This document shows positions 1-9,167 of a stretch of DNA of 64,000 bases, one piece after another. Within the stretch, counting starts at the first letter, position 1. Each line of letters begins with the position of its first letter. The stretch spans positions 1-64,000 of the forward strand of contig JAUNNY010000005.1 of assembly GCA_030531215.1 (NCBI GenBank), written 5' to 3'. The stretch is from Erysipelotrichaceae bacterium (lineage in GTDB: Bacteria > Bacillota_I > Bacilli_A > Erysipelotrichales > Erysipelotrichaceae). The position numbers and the translations under genes are program-made. Under the pieces are notes generated by a model. The model ran no database searches, was not told where the DNA came from, and saw only the letters and a list, made by a program, of their open reading frames with translations.

Positions 1-1
1 T

Positions 2-64
2 CTAACTGTTAAGAAACATCATAATCCAGATGATGTAAAGGTAGTAGCTACTGGTATTGAATAA
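2..64 (+). CDS. 3' end of an unidentified protein (partial)
   Basis: Frame 2 is open from the window edge to a TAA at 62-64 and gives about 20 residues ending in VVATGIE. A clear terminator follows 13 bases later, so this is the tail of a real gene that begins upstream. The fragment is too short to assign. By position it could be the substrate-binding lipoprotein missing from the LplB/YtcP importer at 4154-6043, but nothing in the 20 residues supports or excludes that. Confidence 0.55.
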   Translation, partial: LTVKKHHNPDDVKVVATGIE

Positions 65-77
65 ACTTTAGAAACAA

Positions 78-99
78 GGGCACGTAATGTGCCCTTTTT
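78..99 (+). terminator. Rho-independent terminator
   Basis: A perfect 6-bp stem, GGGCAC (78-83) with GTGCCC (89-94) around a 5-base loop, is followed by a run of T. It closes the upstream partial gene. The ATG at 87 lies inside this hairpin, which argues against using it as the start of the histidine kinase. Confidence 0.85.
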
Positions 100-133
100 A
101 TATGAGCGGAATCCATTATCAGATAATTCAAGA

Positions 134-139
134 TATAAT
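134..139 (+). promoter_or_regulatory. Candidate -10 box of the histidine kinase operon
   Basis: TATAAT at 134-139 lies 7 bases before the ATG at 147. Transcription would then start at or one base before the start codon, giving an essentially leaderless mRNA. No Shine-Dalgarno sequence is visible before 147, and no good -35 box is present. AT-rich DNA yields chance TATAAT matches. Confidence 0.35.
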
Positions 140-146
140 TATATTA

Positions 147-1859
147 ATGGTTAATATATTCAATTTTAAATCGTGGCGCAAAGTAGTTGTGGGATTGTTG
201 GCAATTATTCTTTTTTGTTCGACCATTTCTTTATTTACTACTGTTTATTCATATCAAAAACAAATTAACCAAACGCAAATGAATGAAAATAATTCAATTT
301 GTAGTAAGTGGGTTTCAAATACAGATACACGTTTAAATCTAATACACGAACAAGTATATGATGTTTTTGTAACTTTATATGATGATACTGAATTTCAAAA
401 GAATCCAAACGAAATTGATACATTTACCGGTAAAAAGATTGTTGATTTATTACAAAAGAAAATAATCGCATCGGATGATATATCAGCTATCTTTTTATAT
501 GATGTTAATTCTGGCTATTATACGTATAATGCTAGTTCAAAATCTACCATTGTTAAGTTGCCGATGGTTAAATCGTATTTAAAAGAAATATGTGTTGAAG
601 AAAGCGCACCTGTCGGTGACCACAGTTGGGAAATTAAATATATAGGTGGTAATAAATATTTTTATCAATGTATGAGGATGGGCCGTTTCATTATCGGTAC
701 GGTTAGTGATTGTGATCTATATAAGTTCAACGACAAAATTAGTGATAGTGATGTAACGGCAATATTTACAGATGGAGAAGAAAAAATACTAAGCATCGGA
801 GATGAAAAACTTGTAGATAGCATTGAACCATCAAGCGAAGGAACAAAATACGAAGATGGTTTTGTAACTTCTACGTTGGTTGGTGAATATTCAAACATTA
901 TTGGTATTTTAACAGTCAAATATAATAGATCTTATTTTAATTTATTAACAGGAACTTTATTCTTGAGTAATGCGATATTAGAAATCGTTTTAATTGTTTT
1001 GTTGTTCTCTTATTTTAGGCGCAGAATAATGAAACAAACAAACGATTTAATAGTCGCAACTCAAGAAGTATCAAAAGGCAATTTTGACTATCGTATTGAT
1101 ACTGAAAATGTTGGTAGTGACGAATTTAAAGAGTTATATACAAATTTCAATAATATGACTTCTCAAATCACGGATTTAAAAATTGAACAATACGATATGC
1201 GATTAAAAGAAGAAGAAAATAAGTTAAGAATGCTAAGAGGGCAATTAAGACCGCATACATTTATGAATGGAATTACTACTATCTCAAATCTTACTTATGA
1301 TAATGACCCTGAAAAAGTAAGAGATTATATTTATCAGTTTTCTCAATTTACCAGATACATGTTAAACACTAGTAGTGAATGGACTTCAATCAAAGAAGAA
1401 TTAAAACAAATTGAAAACTATATCGAGATGCAAAAAATAAAATTCCCTAATAGTATTGATTATACTTGCGATGTAGACCAAGATATTGTCGAAACAAAAA
1501 TCCCGTACTTATTGTTATTTTCACAAGTTGAAAATTCATTTAAACATGCGATGAGTTTAATTCAAACACTACACATTTATATTAAATGTGAAAAATATGA
1601 AGAAGAGGGATTTAAAGGAATAAGACTAATAGAAGAAGATGATGGTGATGGCTTCCCTCAAGAAGCGATTGATAATTTAAATGCAAATGATAAGATGTTT
1701 ACAAAGGAACATATCGGATTAACTAACACCAAATATACTTTGCATCTATTATATAAACGTGATGATTTATTGCGTATATCTAATTCTGAAAAGGGTGGTG
1801 CTAGAATTGAATTATTAATACCTGATACTGGAGACAACGATGAAACTATTAATATGTGA
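147..1859 (+). CDS. YesM-type sensor histidine kinase
   Basis: A membrane sensor kinase of the LytS/YesM class that senses extracellular sugar-related signals and phosphorylates its partner regulator. With the start at 147 (570 aa) there are membrane segments near residues 13-33 and 268-290 flanking an extracellular domain of about 230 residues. A HAMP-like region and a His_kinase domain follow. The phospho-acceptor is H370 in LRPHTFMN, a variant of the usual NPHFLYN. An ATP-binding domain has the N-box QVENSFKHA and a glycine motif DDGDGFP. The ATG at 147 is preferred because the longer frame starts inside a terminator. Its 3' end overlaps the response regulator by 20 bases, implying translational coupling. 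Confidence 0.9.
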   Translation: MVNIFNFKSWRKVVVGLLAIILFCSTISLFTTVYSYQKQINQTQMNENNSICSKWVSNTDTRLNLIHEQVYDVFVTLYDDTEFQKNPNEIDTFTGKKIVDLLQKKIIASDDISAIFLYDVNSGYYTYNASSKSTIVKLPMVKSYLKEICVEESAPVGDHSWEIKYIGGNKYFYQCMRMGRFIIGTVSDCDLYKFNDKISDSDVTAIFTDGEEKILSIGDEKLVDSIEPSSEGTKYEDGFVTSTLVGEYSNIIGILTVKYNRSYFNLLTGTLFLSNAILEIVLIVLLFSYFRRRIMKQTNDLIVATQEVSKGNFDYRIDTENVGSDEFKELYTNFNNMTSQITDLKIEQYDMRLKEEENKLRMLRGQLRPHTFMNGITTISNLTYDNDPEKVRDYIYQFSQFTRYMLNTSSEWTSIKEELKQIENYIEMQKIKFPNSIDYTCDVDQDIVETKIPYLLLFSQVENSFKHAMSLIQTLHIYIKCEKYEEEGFKGIRLIEEDDGDGFPQEAIDNLNANDKMFTKEHIGLTNTKYTLHLLYKRDDLLRISNSEKGGARIELLIPDTGDNDETINM

Positions 1860-3399
1860 AGATGATATTTCTACCATTGATGTATTAAAAAAGAAAATCA
1901 ATTTTAAAAAATTAGGAATTGATGTTGTTTTAGAAGCATATAATGGCGCTATGTCTATCGATATGATAGGCAAAGAAAATCCCGAATTAATACTGTGTGA
2001 TATTGGTATGCCTAAGGTTAAAGGTACAGAAGTATTAAAGTTTGCACGAAAGAATAATGAAAATACCGAGTTTGCTTTTTTAACATGTTATGAAGATTTT
2101 AAATATGCGCAAATGGCTATAGATTATCGTGCTACTGGTTATATTACTAAACCATTTAAATTAAAACAGGTTGAAGATCTTCTTAATAAGATGATTTCTA
2201 ATTATAATAGCCATTTTGAAAATATTAATGAAGAAAGCCAAATCAAGAAAGATTTGTTATGTTCATCCGTATTTAAACAAATATCTGATGGTCTATTTGG
2301 AACTAATGCCGAATTAATTCAAAATTATCTTGAAAATAATGGCATGAATTTTAGAGCAGATAGTAAATGGAAGATTGTTTTTACTTGTTTAAATACACTT
2401 GAAAAAATTAATAGTGAATGGTCAAAAGATTTATTACTTTATACTTCTCCAAGAATTCATGACGAGATATTAAACAATTACATTGGCTCAGCTCATACTA
2501 TTGTGAATTTTGATGATAGATTTTTATGGTGCATTACTTTCGTGAATGATGATGTAGATGATCAACAACTAGAAGAAAGATGTCGCACTTTAAATGATTT
2601 CTGTAAAGAACACTTTGAAATTGAACCTGTTATTTTAATTAGTGATAAGTTTGTTTTTTATAAAGCCTCTATAATACTTAGCGATTTATATACAACTATT
2701 AGGAAGATCAGATTCTATGGTGGTAAGATTTTCCATCAAGGAGATGATATAAGCAATCTAGAGAATGAAACTATTTTGAATGAAAATCAATTATTATGGT
2801 ATTTAAAGAATAGAGATGAAAGTGGATATGAAGAGTATATAAATGAATTGTTAGATAATAGCGAAAAAGCAAACAAGTCTGAACAATTTAAAAAGGAAAT
2901 TACTTTATTCTATTTCACAATTCTAAAAGATAATAATATTTCTAATTCAGTTATTTCTGATAATGAAAAAATAAAACAATACAATGACTTACAAAATAAT
3001 AAAAAGAACTTATTGGCTTATAGTAAAGAACTGATGAATATATATAATAACGAAATCATTAATAAAAACGATTCTGATAATATCATCAATCGTGCTAAAA
3101 AATTCTTGGATGATAATTATCACGATAATATTGATAGAGGAGATGTTGCGGAAGTTGCATTTGTTACACCAAACTATCTATCTAAGTTATTTAGAAATAA
3201 TATGGGTATGAACCTAAGAGAATATATTAACCAACTTAGAATCGATGAATCTAAACGTTTGTTGTTGTCGACAAATATGTCAATTTCAGAAATCGCAAGT
3301 TATGTCGGTTATTATAATATTTCTTATTTCTCAACCGTCTTTAGAAAACTGGTTGGTGTTTCTCCTGCTGAATGGCGTATGAATGGTAAAAATGAATAA
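1840..3399 (+). CDS. YesN-type response regulator (receiver plus AraC HTH)
   Basis: 519 aa. The N-terminal receiver has the acidic pocket ICEDD and the phospho-acceptor D54 in LCDIGMP, with the conserved Lys in ITKPF. A long middle linker is followed by a C-terminal AraC/XylS DNA-binding domain ending in the typical SYFSTVFRKLVGVSPAEWR. Such regulators are partners of YesM kinases and activate neighbouring carbohydrate importer genes. It overlaps the kinase by 20 bases and its stop overlaps the next gene's ATG (TAATG). The likely targets are the LplB/YtcP genes downstream, by context only. Confidence 0.92.
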   Translation: MKLLICEDDISTIDVLKKKINFKKLGIDVVLEAYNGAMSIDMIGKENPELILCDIGMPKVKGTEVLKFARKNNENTEFAFLTCYEDFKYAQMAIDYRATGYITKPFKLKQVEDLLNKMISNYNSHFENINEESQIKKDLLCSSVFKQISDGLFGTNAELIQNYLENNGMNFRADSKWKIVFTCLNTLEKINSEWSKDLLLYTSPRIHDEILNNYIGSAHTIVNFDDRFLWCITFVNDDVDDQQLEERCRTLNDFCKEHFEIEPVILISDKFVFYKASIILSDLYTTIRKIRFYGGKIFHQGDDISNLENETILNENQLLWYLKNRDESGYEEYINELLDNSEKANKSEQFKKEITLFYFTILKDNNISNSVISDNEKIKQYNDLQNNKKNLLAYSKELMNIYNNEIINKNDSDNIINRAKKFLDDNYHDNIDRGDVAEVAFVTPNYLSKLFRNNMGMNLREYINQLRIDESKRLLLSTNMSISEIASYVGYYNISYFSTVFRKLVGVSPAEWRMNGKNE

Positions 3400-4070
3400 T
3401 GAAATTTATTGAAAGAATAAAAAAAGATAAAGAAACATTTGATGGTTTAAAAGATCGCAAAACTAAATTAATATTTCTTTGGGATTACTATAAGATTCCT
3501 ATCGTAAGTGCGATATTAGTATTTTTTATTTGTATATTTTCTTTGATTAGAGTTCTTACTACTAAACCGGTATTGATGTATGCGGTACTAGTTAATAGTG
3601 ATGCTCAAATATTAGAGGTTGATGATAGTGTATTTACGGATACGTTAGAAGAAGCCGGTGTTGATGTCGAAGGCAAGGTTGTTGATGTAAATGATTATTT
3701 GACTTTAGGTATGGATAACAAGGAAGAAGATGATATTGAAACTCTTCAAGTACTTAATGCTTTGTTTTCTATTACTGATTTAGATGTTTTTGTAGGTTTT
3801 AAAGATGATTTTGATAAATTCATAGAAGCAGATGCTTTTTATGACTTATCTTTGCTTATAGATGAAGATCTATTAAAGGCTAATGATACTGATTTATACA
3901 GATATCCAGATTCTAGTGGAAAAGAAATTGTTGGCGGCATTATACTGCATAGCGATTCTGCTTTGCATAAAGCAAACTATTATCATAATGACGTTATTAT
4001 TGGTATTGCAAGCAATGCTGTATATTTGGAAAATGCAAGTGCTTTTGTGAGCCAGTTAATAAAGGATTAG
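3399..4070 (+). CDS. Membrane-anchored protein of unknown function
   Basis: 223 aa. A basic N-terminus is followed by one hydrophobic segment at about residues 34-53 and an acidic, presumably extracellular domain. I recognise no catalytic motif. It starts on the stop codon of the response regulator and is therefore part of the kinase/regulator transcript. It could be an accessory sensor or co-receptor for that pair, since similar small anchored proteins accompany YesMN operons, but this is inference. It ends 83 bases before the permease genes. Confidence 0.75.
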   Translation: MKFIERIKKDKETFDGLKDRKTKLIFLWDYYKIPIVSAILVFFICIFSLIRVLTTKPVLMYAVLVNSDAQILEVDDSVFTDTLEEAGVDVEGKVVDVNDYLTLGMDNKEEDDIETLQVLNALFSITDLDVFVGFKDDFDKFIEADAFYDLSLLIDEDLLKANDTDLYRYPDSSGKEIVGGIILHSDSALHKANYYHNDVIIGIASNAVYLENASAFVSQLIKD

Positions 4071-4101
4071 TAATTAAAACACCATTGTATTTTTTTTAAT
4101 G

Positions 4102-4115
4102 TCTTCTAAAGAAGA
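4102..4115 (+). other. Small inverted repeat in the leader of the permease operon
   Basis: TCTTC (4102-4106) and GAAGA (4111-4115) form a short hairpin with a TAAA loop in the 83-bp gap before the first permease. It has no T-tract after it. It could be a regulator site or chance in AT-rich DNA. A strong Shine-Dalgarno, AAGGAGG, ends at 4145. Confidence 0.25.
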
Positions 4116-4153
4116 TAATTATAAACTTATATATGTAGAAGGAGGTTTTTGGC

Positions 4154-5116
4154 ATGGAAAAGAGTAAAAATGTATCAGAATTTGATGATGTCTTAGCCAA
4201 ACAAAAGAAAGCCAAGAAACTTGAACGTTTTAAAAATGACTTTCCTTTGTATCTAATGATGCTCCCTGGAATGCTGTATCTTTTAGTAAATAACTACCTT
4301 CCAATGTTTGGTATTTTACTTGCATTTAAGAAAATCAACTATGCTAAAGGTATTTTTGCTTCACCATGGGTTGGTTTTGATAACTTTGAATACCTATTCA
4401 AAACAAAAGATGCATTTATCATGATCAGAAATACTGTTTTATATAATGCGGTATGGATTGTTTTAGACTTGGTTTTAGCTGTAACTATAGCTTTGTGTAT
4501 GAATGAAATCGCAAAACGCAAAATTGCTAAAGTGATTCAACCAGTTATTTGTTTCCCTTCAATGGTATCAGCTGTTATCTTGTCATTCTTAGTATATGCA
4601 TTCTTATCAGTATCATATGGTTATTTGAATACTGTATTCTTTACTGATAATCCTATTAGTTGGTATACCGAAGATAAATATTGGCCTTTAATTTTGACTA
4701 TAGTACATATTTGGCAAAATGCTGGTCAAAGTTCAATTATCTATATGGCGTCAATCGGTGGAATTGATAAAGGATTATATGAGTCAGCTAGAATTGATGG
4801 CGCAACTAAGTGGGAACAAATTAAATACATTACAATACCTCTTCTAAAACCTATTATTACAATGATGTTATTGTTGTCTGTTGGTCATATCTTCAATTCA
4901 GACTTTGGATTGTTCTATCAGGTACCATTAGGCAATGGTATGTTATATAACACCACACAAACAATCGATACTTTCGTATATCGTGCTTTGATGGTTAATA
5001 ACAATGTCGGTATGTCATCAGCTGCAGGTATTTTCCAAGCAGTCATTGGTTTCGTATTGGTATTAACTTCTAATATGTTGGTTAAGAAAGTTAACCCAGA
5101 GAACTCGTTGTTCTAG
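4154..5116 (+). CDS. LplB-type sugar ABC importer permease
   Basis: 320 aa with six or so membrane segments and the binding-protein-dependent transport EAA loop (YESARIDGATKWEQIKYITIPLL), which docks on the ATPase. The length and the N-terminus (FPLYLMMLPGMLYLLVNNY) match the LplB/YteP group, which imports complex oligosaccharides such as pectin-derived sugars in other Bacillota. It is preceded by AAGGAGG and followed 12 bases later by its YtcP-like partner. The solute-binding protein is not between the regulators and the permeases; it may be the partial gene at the window start. Substrate unknown. Confidence 0.92.
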   Translation: MEKSKNVSEFDDVLAKQKKAKKLERFKNDFPLYLMMLPGMLYLLVNNYLPMFGILLAFKKINYAKGIFASPWVGFDNFEYLFKTKDAFIMIRNTVLYNAVWIVLDLVLAVTIALCMNEIAKRKIAKVIQPVICFPSMVSAVILSFLVYAFLSVSYGYLNTVFFTDNPISWYTEDKYWPLILTIVHIWQNAGQSSIIYMASIGGIDKGLYESARIDGATKWEQIKYITIPLLKPIITMMLLLSVGHIFNSDFGLFYQVPLGNGMLYNTTQTIDTFVYRALMVNNNVGMSSAAGIFQAVIGFVLVLTSNMLVKKVNPENSLF

Positions 5117-5128
5117 AAAGGAGGAAAC

Positions 5129-6043
5129 ATGTCTAAATCAAATAATAAAATTCAAATGATGAAGGGCGAAAGAGGATTCCATTATGGATCATTAGTTGCA
5201 ATGATTCTATTAATGTTATTCTGTATCGTACCACTAATACTAATGTTGACTGTTTCTTTCTCTTCAGAATCTTCGTTAGTTCATGGTTATCGTTTTATTC
5301 CTAGTGAATGGTCGCTTAGTGCTTATGAATTCATGTGGGCAAAAAGAGCGACTATCGCAAGAGCTTATGGTTTAACTATTTTAGTAACTGTAGTTGGTAC
5401 AACTGCAAGTTTGATTATTACTTCTTTGTTTGCTTATCCATTATCTCGTAAAGATTTTAAACCTAGAAATGTAATTGCTTTTATCTTATTCTTTACGATG
5501 TTATTTAATGGTGGTATCACAGCTAGTTATATTGTTTGGACAAGATTGTTTAATATCAAAGATACTATTTGGGCATATTTAATTCCTGGTACTTTGATGG
5601 ACGGTATGAACGTATTGTTGGTTAGAAATTATTTCAACGCAAATATTCCATATTCATTTGTTGAAGCAGCAAGACTAGATGGTGCTAGAGATTTTACAAT
5701 CTATTCAAAAATTATGGTTCCACTATCTAAACCAATAATGACAACAATTGGATTATTCTCGGCTTTAGGTTATTGGAACAACTGGTCTAGTGGTCTATAC
5801 TATATCGGTAATCCTAAGTTATATACAATTCAAGTTTACTTAAAGAAGTTAATGGATTCTATTCAATTCTTAAAGACAACAGATTTACAAGACGAAGCAG
5901 TATTGTTGGCTGCAAGATCATTACCTACAGAGTCTGCCCGTATGGCTATAGCAATTATTGCATTGTTACCAATATTACTTGTATATCCATTTGTACAAAA
6001 AGAACTTATTAAAGGTATGGTTGTGGGAGGCATAAAAGGATAA
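5129..6043 (+). CDS. YtcP/MalG-type sugar ABC importer permease
   Basis: 304 aa with multiple membrane segments. It has the EAA loop VEAARLDGARDFTIYSKIMVPLSKP and the C-terminal VQKELIKGMVVGGIKG ending that is typical of YtcP/YesQ proteins. It is the second subunit of the LplB importer. An AAGGAGG lies just before the ATG. Its stop overlaps the ATG of the serine hydrolase gene (TAATG), so the hydrolase is co-translated with the transporter. Confidence 0.92.
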   Translation: MSKSNNKIQMMKGERGFHYGSLVAMILLMLFCIVPLILMLTVSFSSESSLVHGYRFIPSEWSLSAYEFMWAKRATIARAYGLTILVTVVGTTASLIITSLFAYPLSRKDFKPRNVIAFILFFTMLFNGGITASYIVWTRLFNIKDTIWAYLIPGTLMDGMNVLLVRNYFNANIPYSFVEAARLDGARDFTIYSKIMVPLSKPIMTTIGLFSALGYWNNWSSGLYYIGNPKLYTIQVYLKKLMDSIQFLKTTDLQDEAVLLAARSLPTESARMAIAIIALLPILLVYPFVQKELIKGMVVGGIKG

Positions 6044-7542
6044 TGAATACACGTGAACAATTTGAAAAAGCTACACCTGAACAAGTCGGAATTAAAAGTA
6101 GTTTGATTCTTGAGTATATTGATAATCTAGAAAAAAGCGAAACTGAAATGCATGGATTAATGATCATGCGTCATAATAAACTATGTGCAGAAGGCTGGTG
6201 GGCACCATTTGGTCCAAATTTAAGACACGGTCTACAATCACATACTAAGACTTATGCAGCTACAGCAGTAGGTATTGCTTATACTGAAGGCTTAGTTAAA
6301 CTAGATGAAAGAATTATTGATATTTTCCCTGAAGAATCTCCAGAAAATCCTAGTGAAAATCTAAAGCTATTAACAGTAAAAGATGTCTTGTGTATGGGTT
6401 GTGGCATGGACACAATGCCACGTCCATCAAAAGATTGGATAAAAGAATTTATACATACTCCTGTTAATCACAAACCAGGTACAACTTACATGTACAATTC
6501 AACCGGTTCAACATTATTGGGTGCAATCGTTAGAAAGAAAACTGGTTTAGGATTACATGATTATTTAACACCAAGATTATTTAATAAGATTGGTATTAAT
6601 CCTGATAATTTAAGATGGATGACAATGCCAGATGGTATGGAAGTTGGTGGTGGTGGATTGTTTGCAACCACCGAAGATAACTTTAGATTAATGAAACTAT
6701 ATGCTGATGGCGGTGTATGGAATGGAGAAAGAATATTAGCTGAAGATTATGTTAAATTAGCTACTACTAATCAAAATGATTCAGCTACAGAATCAATCAA
6801 CAACCCTGAAGCTTCAGATAACTTCTTAGGATATGGATTCCAGATTTGGATGTGTAAACCTCACTTGGCATATCGTGCTGATGGTGCAATGGGCCAATTC
6901 ACTATCGTTCTTCCTGAACAGGACATGATAATTGGTATCACCGAAACAGCTGTTGGAGCACATTGGGCACAATCAACATTAGATATTACTTGGGACTTTA
7001 TAGAAAAAATCAAAGAAGCAGGACCAATTGAAGATAATGAAGAAGATTATCAAAAACTATGTAGAAAACTTAGCAGATTAAATGTTGGTAATCCTGAATG
7101 TCAACCATTCTCTCCATTAAAGGATGAAATTGATGGAAAGACATATCAAATTGATACTGGTATATTTACACCATTTGCTGGAAGTTTCATGACTGGCGAA
7201 GGACCTGACAATATCAAGACATTTGGTTTCAAGTTTGATGATTATGGATATACATTTAATCTTGAAACAGTAAGTGGAAGAAAAGAAACTATTCGTTTCT
7301 CTACGAACGGAACTAGATTCACTAATCTATTAGGTAAATCAGAAGATCTACATCAACTATATTTAGGTGATGCGCACTTTGAAGATACTGATAAATTAGT
7401 TATGCATGGTAGATGGGTTGAAACTTGTTTAACTGATGTCTACACATTGAAATTTATTGGCGATAAAGTTGAAATTGATGCCGATAATAATTCGGCATGG
7501 AAGTTCGGAGAAAAAGAACCAATTACAGCTCACAAAATATAA
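6043..7542 (+). CDS. Beta-lactamase-family serine hydrolase
   Basis: 499 aa, no signal peptide, hence probably cytoplasmic. The N-terminal 330 residues resemble class C beta-lactamase/esterase folds. The nucleophile motif SxxK is SHTK near residue 67, the second motif is YNSTG, and HKPG precedes it. The C-terminal 170 residues are probably a lipocalin-like or beta-barrel domain as in related esterases. Its coupling to the permease gene and its neighbours (deacetylase, carboxylesterase) suggest it removes an ester group from imported oligosaccharides. A peptidase or amidase role cannot be excluded. Confidence 0.85.
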   Translation: MNTREQFEKATPEQVGIKSSLILEYIDNLEKSETEMHGLMIMRHNKLCAEGWWAPFGPNLRHGLQSHTKTYAATAVGIAYTEGLVKLDERIIDIFPEESPENPSENLKLLTVKDVLCMGCGMDTMPRPSKDWIKEFIHTPVNHKPGTTYMYNSTGSTLLGAIVRKKTGLGLHDYLTPRLFNKIGINPDNLRWMTMPDGMEVGGGGLFATTEDNFRLMKLYADGGVWNGERILAEDYVKLATTNQNDSATESINNPEASDNFLGYGFQIWMCKPHLAYRADGAMGQFTIVLPEQDMIIGITETAVGAHWAQSTLDITWDFIEKIKEAGPIEDNEEDYQKLCRKLSRLNVGNPECQPFSPLKDEIDGKTYQIDTGIFTPFAGSFMTGEGPDNIKTFGFKFDDYGYTFNLETVSGRKETIRFSTNGTRFTNLLGKSEDLHQLYLGDAHFEDTDKLVMHGRWVETCLTDVYTLKFIGDKVEIDADNNSAWKFGEKEPITAHKI

Positions 7543-7548
7543 TTAAAA

Positions 7549-7578
7549 CAAACACATGTTCAATAGAATATGTGTTTG
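7549..7578 (+). other. Intercistronic stem-loop
   Basis: CAAACACAT (7549-7557) pairs perfectly with ATGTGTTTG (7570-7578) around a 12-base loop. Only a weak T-rich stretch follows. It could attenuate transcription or protect the upstream mRNA. An in-frame ATG at 7556 lies inside the hairpin. Confidence 0.5.
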
Positions 7579-7597
7579 TGTTTATGAAGGAGGTCGT

Positions 7598-8461
7598 ATG
7601 GGAAAAAGATTTGATACTTTATTATTTCCAGGACACAAAGCTAAAGCATTTACTTTAAGTTATGACGATGGTGTTGTTCAAGATAAAAGATTAATTGAAA
7701 TATTTGATAGATATAATGCCAAATGTACTTTTAACTTGAATTATGGTGTGCTTGGCCACAAACAAATAATTAAAGGCCCCGACCAAAAAGAAGTAGATAT
7801 TTCTAAATTTGATAAAGAAGAAGTAAAAGAAATATATAAGAATCATGAAGTTGGTGGCCATGGCTTATATCATTCATCGTTGATATCTATCGGCACTCCT
7901 TATGCAATGCACGAAATAATAGAAGACAAGGTAAATTTAGAAAAGCTTATAGATAAACAAGTTAAAATGTTTGCCTATCCATTTGGCCACTATAATGAAA
8001 AAGTTGTTTCGTTATTAAAAGATGCTGGATATAAGGGAGCTAGAACTGTAGAATCAACACACAGTTTTGATATTCCTAAAGATTTTTTAATATTAAATCC
8101 AACATGTCATCACAATGATCCAGAATTAATGAAACTTGCGAAAGACTTTGTTGAAAAGCCAATCTTCATTCCTTCACTTTTCTATTTATGGGGACATGGA
8201 TATGAATTTGATCATGATGGCAATTATGATGTGATAGAAAATCTATTAAAGTTCTTACATGAATATAAAGATACTATTTGGTTTGCGACAAATAGCGAAA
8301 TTATTGAATATGTAAATGCATATCGCAATCTCGAATATAGTGGTGATGGCTCAATGATTTATAATCCAAGTGCTATAGATGTTGAAATATTAACATCATT
8401 CAAGACAAGCGAAATAATTAAAGCTGGTGAAACAATTAAAGTAAAAGAAACAGAATTATAA
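7598..8461 (+). CDS. Polysaccharide-deacetylase-family protein
   Basis: 287 aa in the NodB/CE4 fold. The first metal-binding motif is SYDDG (residues 20-24), and GGHGLYHSS resembles the His-rich motif. FAYPFGHYNEK, a later conserved segment of the family, is followed by a C-terminal hydrophobic strand with WGHGYEFD. It probably removes acetyl groups from a glycan, using a divalent metal. The start at 7598 is chosen over the ATG at 7556 because AAGGAGG at 7587-7593 sits at ideal spacing. No signal peptide is seen, so the substrate should be an imported acetylated oligosaccharide. Confidence 0.85.
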   Translation: MGKRFDTLLFPGHKAKAFTLSYDDGVVQDKRLIEIFDRYNAKCTFNLNYGVLGHKQIIKGPDQKEVDISKFDKEEVKEIYKNHEVGGHGLYHSSLISIGTPYAMHEIIEDKVNLEKLIDKQVKMFAYPFGHYNEKVVSLLKDAGYKGARTVESTHSFDIPKDFLILNPTCHHNDPELMKLAKDFVEKPIFIPSLFYLWGHGYEFDHDGNYDVIENLLKFLHEYKDTIWFATNSEIIEYVNAYRNLEYSGDGSMIYNPSAIDVEILTSFKTSEIIKAGETIKVKETEL

Positions 8462-8462
8462 G

Positions 8463-9167
8463 ATGAAGTACAATAGTCCCTTAATGAAGATACTAGAAAC
8501 AATTGCTAACATGCTTATTGTTAGCTTTTTTTGGATTGTTTGTAGTATTCCTATCGTGACTATTATTCCTGCATCCGTTGCTTTGTATCATACTTCTAAT
8601 AAAATAATTTTTAATGGTCGTGGCCAAGGAGTGATGAAGGATTTCTTTAATACTTTTAAAGATAATATTCTTATTGGTGTAAAAATAAATTTAATTTATT
8701 TAATTGCGACTTTTTTTGTATTTGTTGGAGATTATGCGGCAATTCAAATCTATAAGTGGAATATCTTTGGATTGTTATATTTGATTCTTGCGATAATAGT
8801 GACACTAGTTTATGCTGTTTCACTTATTTATATTCCTGCAGTTATCTCAAGATTTTATTTGAAAATAATTGATACAATTAGACTTTCGTTGTTCTTTGCT
8901 TTTCAAAATATTTTTATTTCAATATTGAACGTTATATTATTAGCGTTTATTGTTTTGATGATTGAAGTTGTTCCACTAGTATTAGTAATCGCGCCTGCTT
9001 TATATGTTGATTTAACAAGAATCGGAATTGAGAAAAAGATGCAAAAATTTATTGAAGATAATAATCTTCAAGATAATTTAAAACCTGTTGAAGAAGAAAA
9101 TGATAAACAAGAAGAAATTTCATCAACAGATATAAACAGCCGTTTAGCTAGAAAGAAGTCAAAGTAA
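8463..9167 (+). CDS. YesL-like DUF624 membrane protein
   Basis: 234 aa with about five membrane segments. The N-terminus (NSPLMKILETIANMLIVSFFW, then IPIVTIIPASVALYH) is typical of YesL/DUF624. These proteins occur with YesM/YesN and LplB/YtcP importers and have no settled biochemical role. The hydrophilic tail of about 45 residues is rich in Glu, Lys and Asn. It starts one base after the deacetylase stop and its own stop overlaps the ATPase start, so it belongs to the same transcript. Confidence 0.88.
   Translation: MKYNSPLMKILETIANMLIVSFFWIVCSIPIVTIIPASVALYHTSNKIIFNGRGQGVMKDFFNTFKDNILIGVKINLIYLIATFFVFVGDYAAIQIYKWNIFGLLYLILAIIVTLVYAVSLIYIPAVISRFYLKIIDTIRLSLFFAFQNIFISILNVILLAFIVLMIEVVPLVLVIAPALYVDLTRIGIEKKMQKFIEDNNLQDNLKPVEEENDKQEEISSTDINSRLARKKSK

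Noticed and set aside
87-146. ATG at 87 or 102 as start of the histidine kinase
   Set aside because: 87 lies inside the upstream terminator hairpin and 102 directly behind it; neither has a ribosome site. The ATG at 147 begins a normal signal/anchor sequence.
1840-1859. Mollicute-type code with TGA read as Trp
   Set aside because: Several genes end cleanly at TGA, for example the histidine kinase at 1857-1859, and Trp is encoded by TGG throughout.
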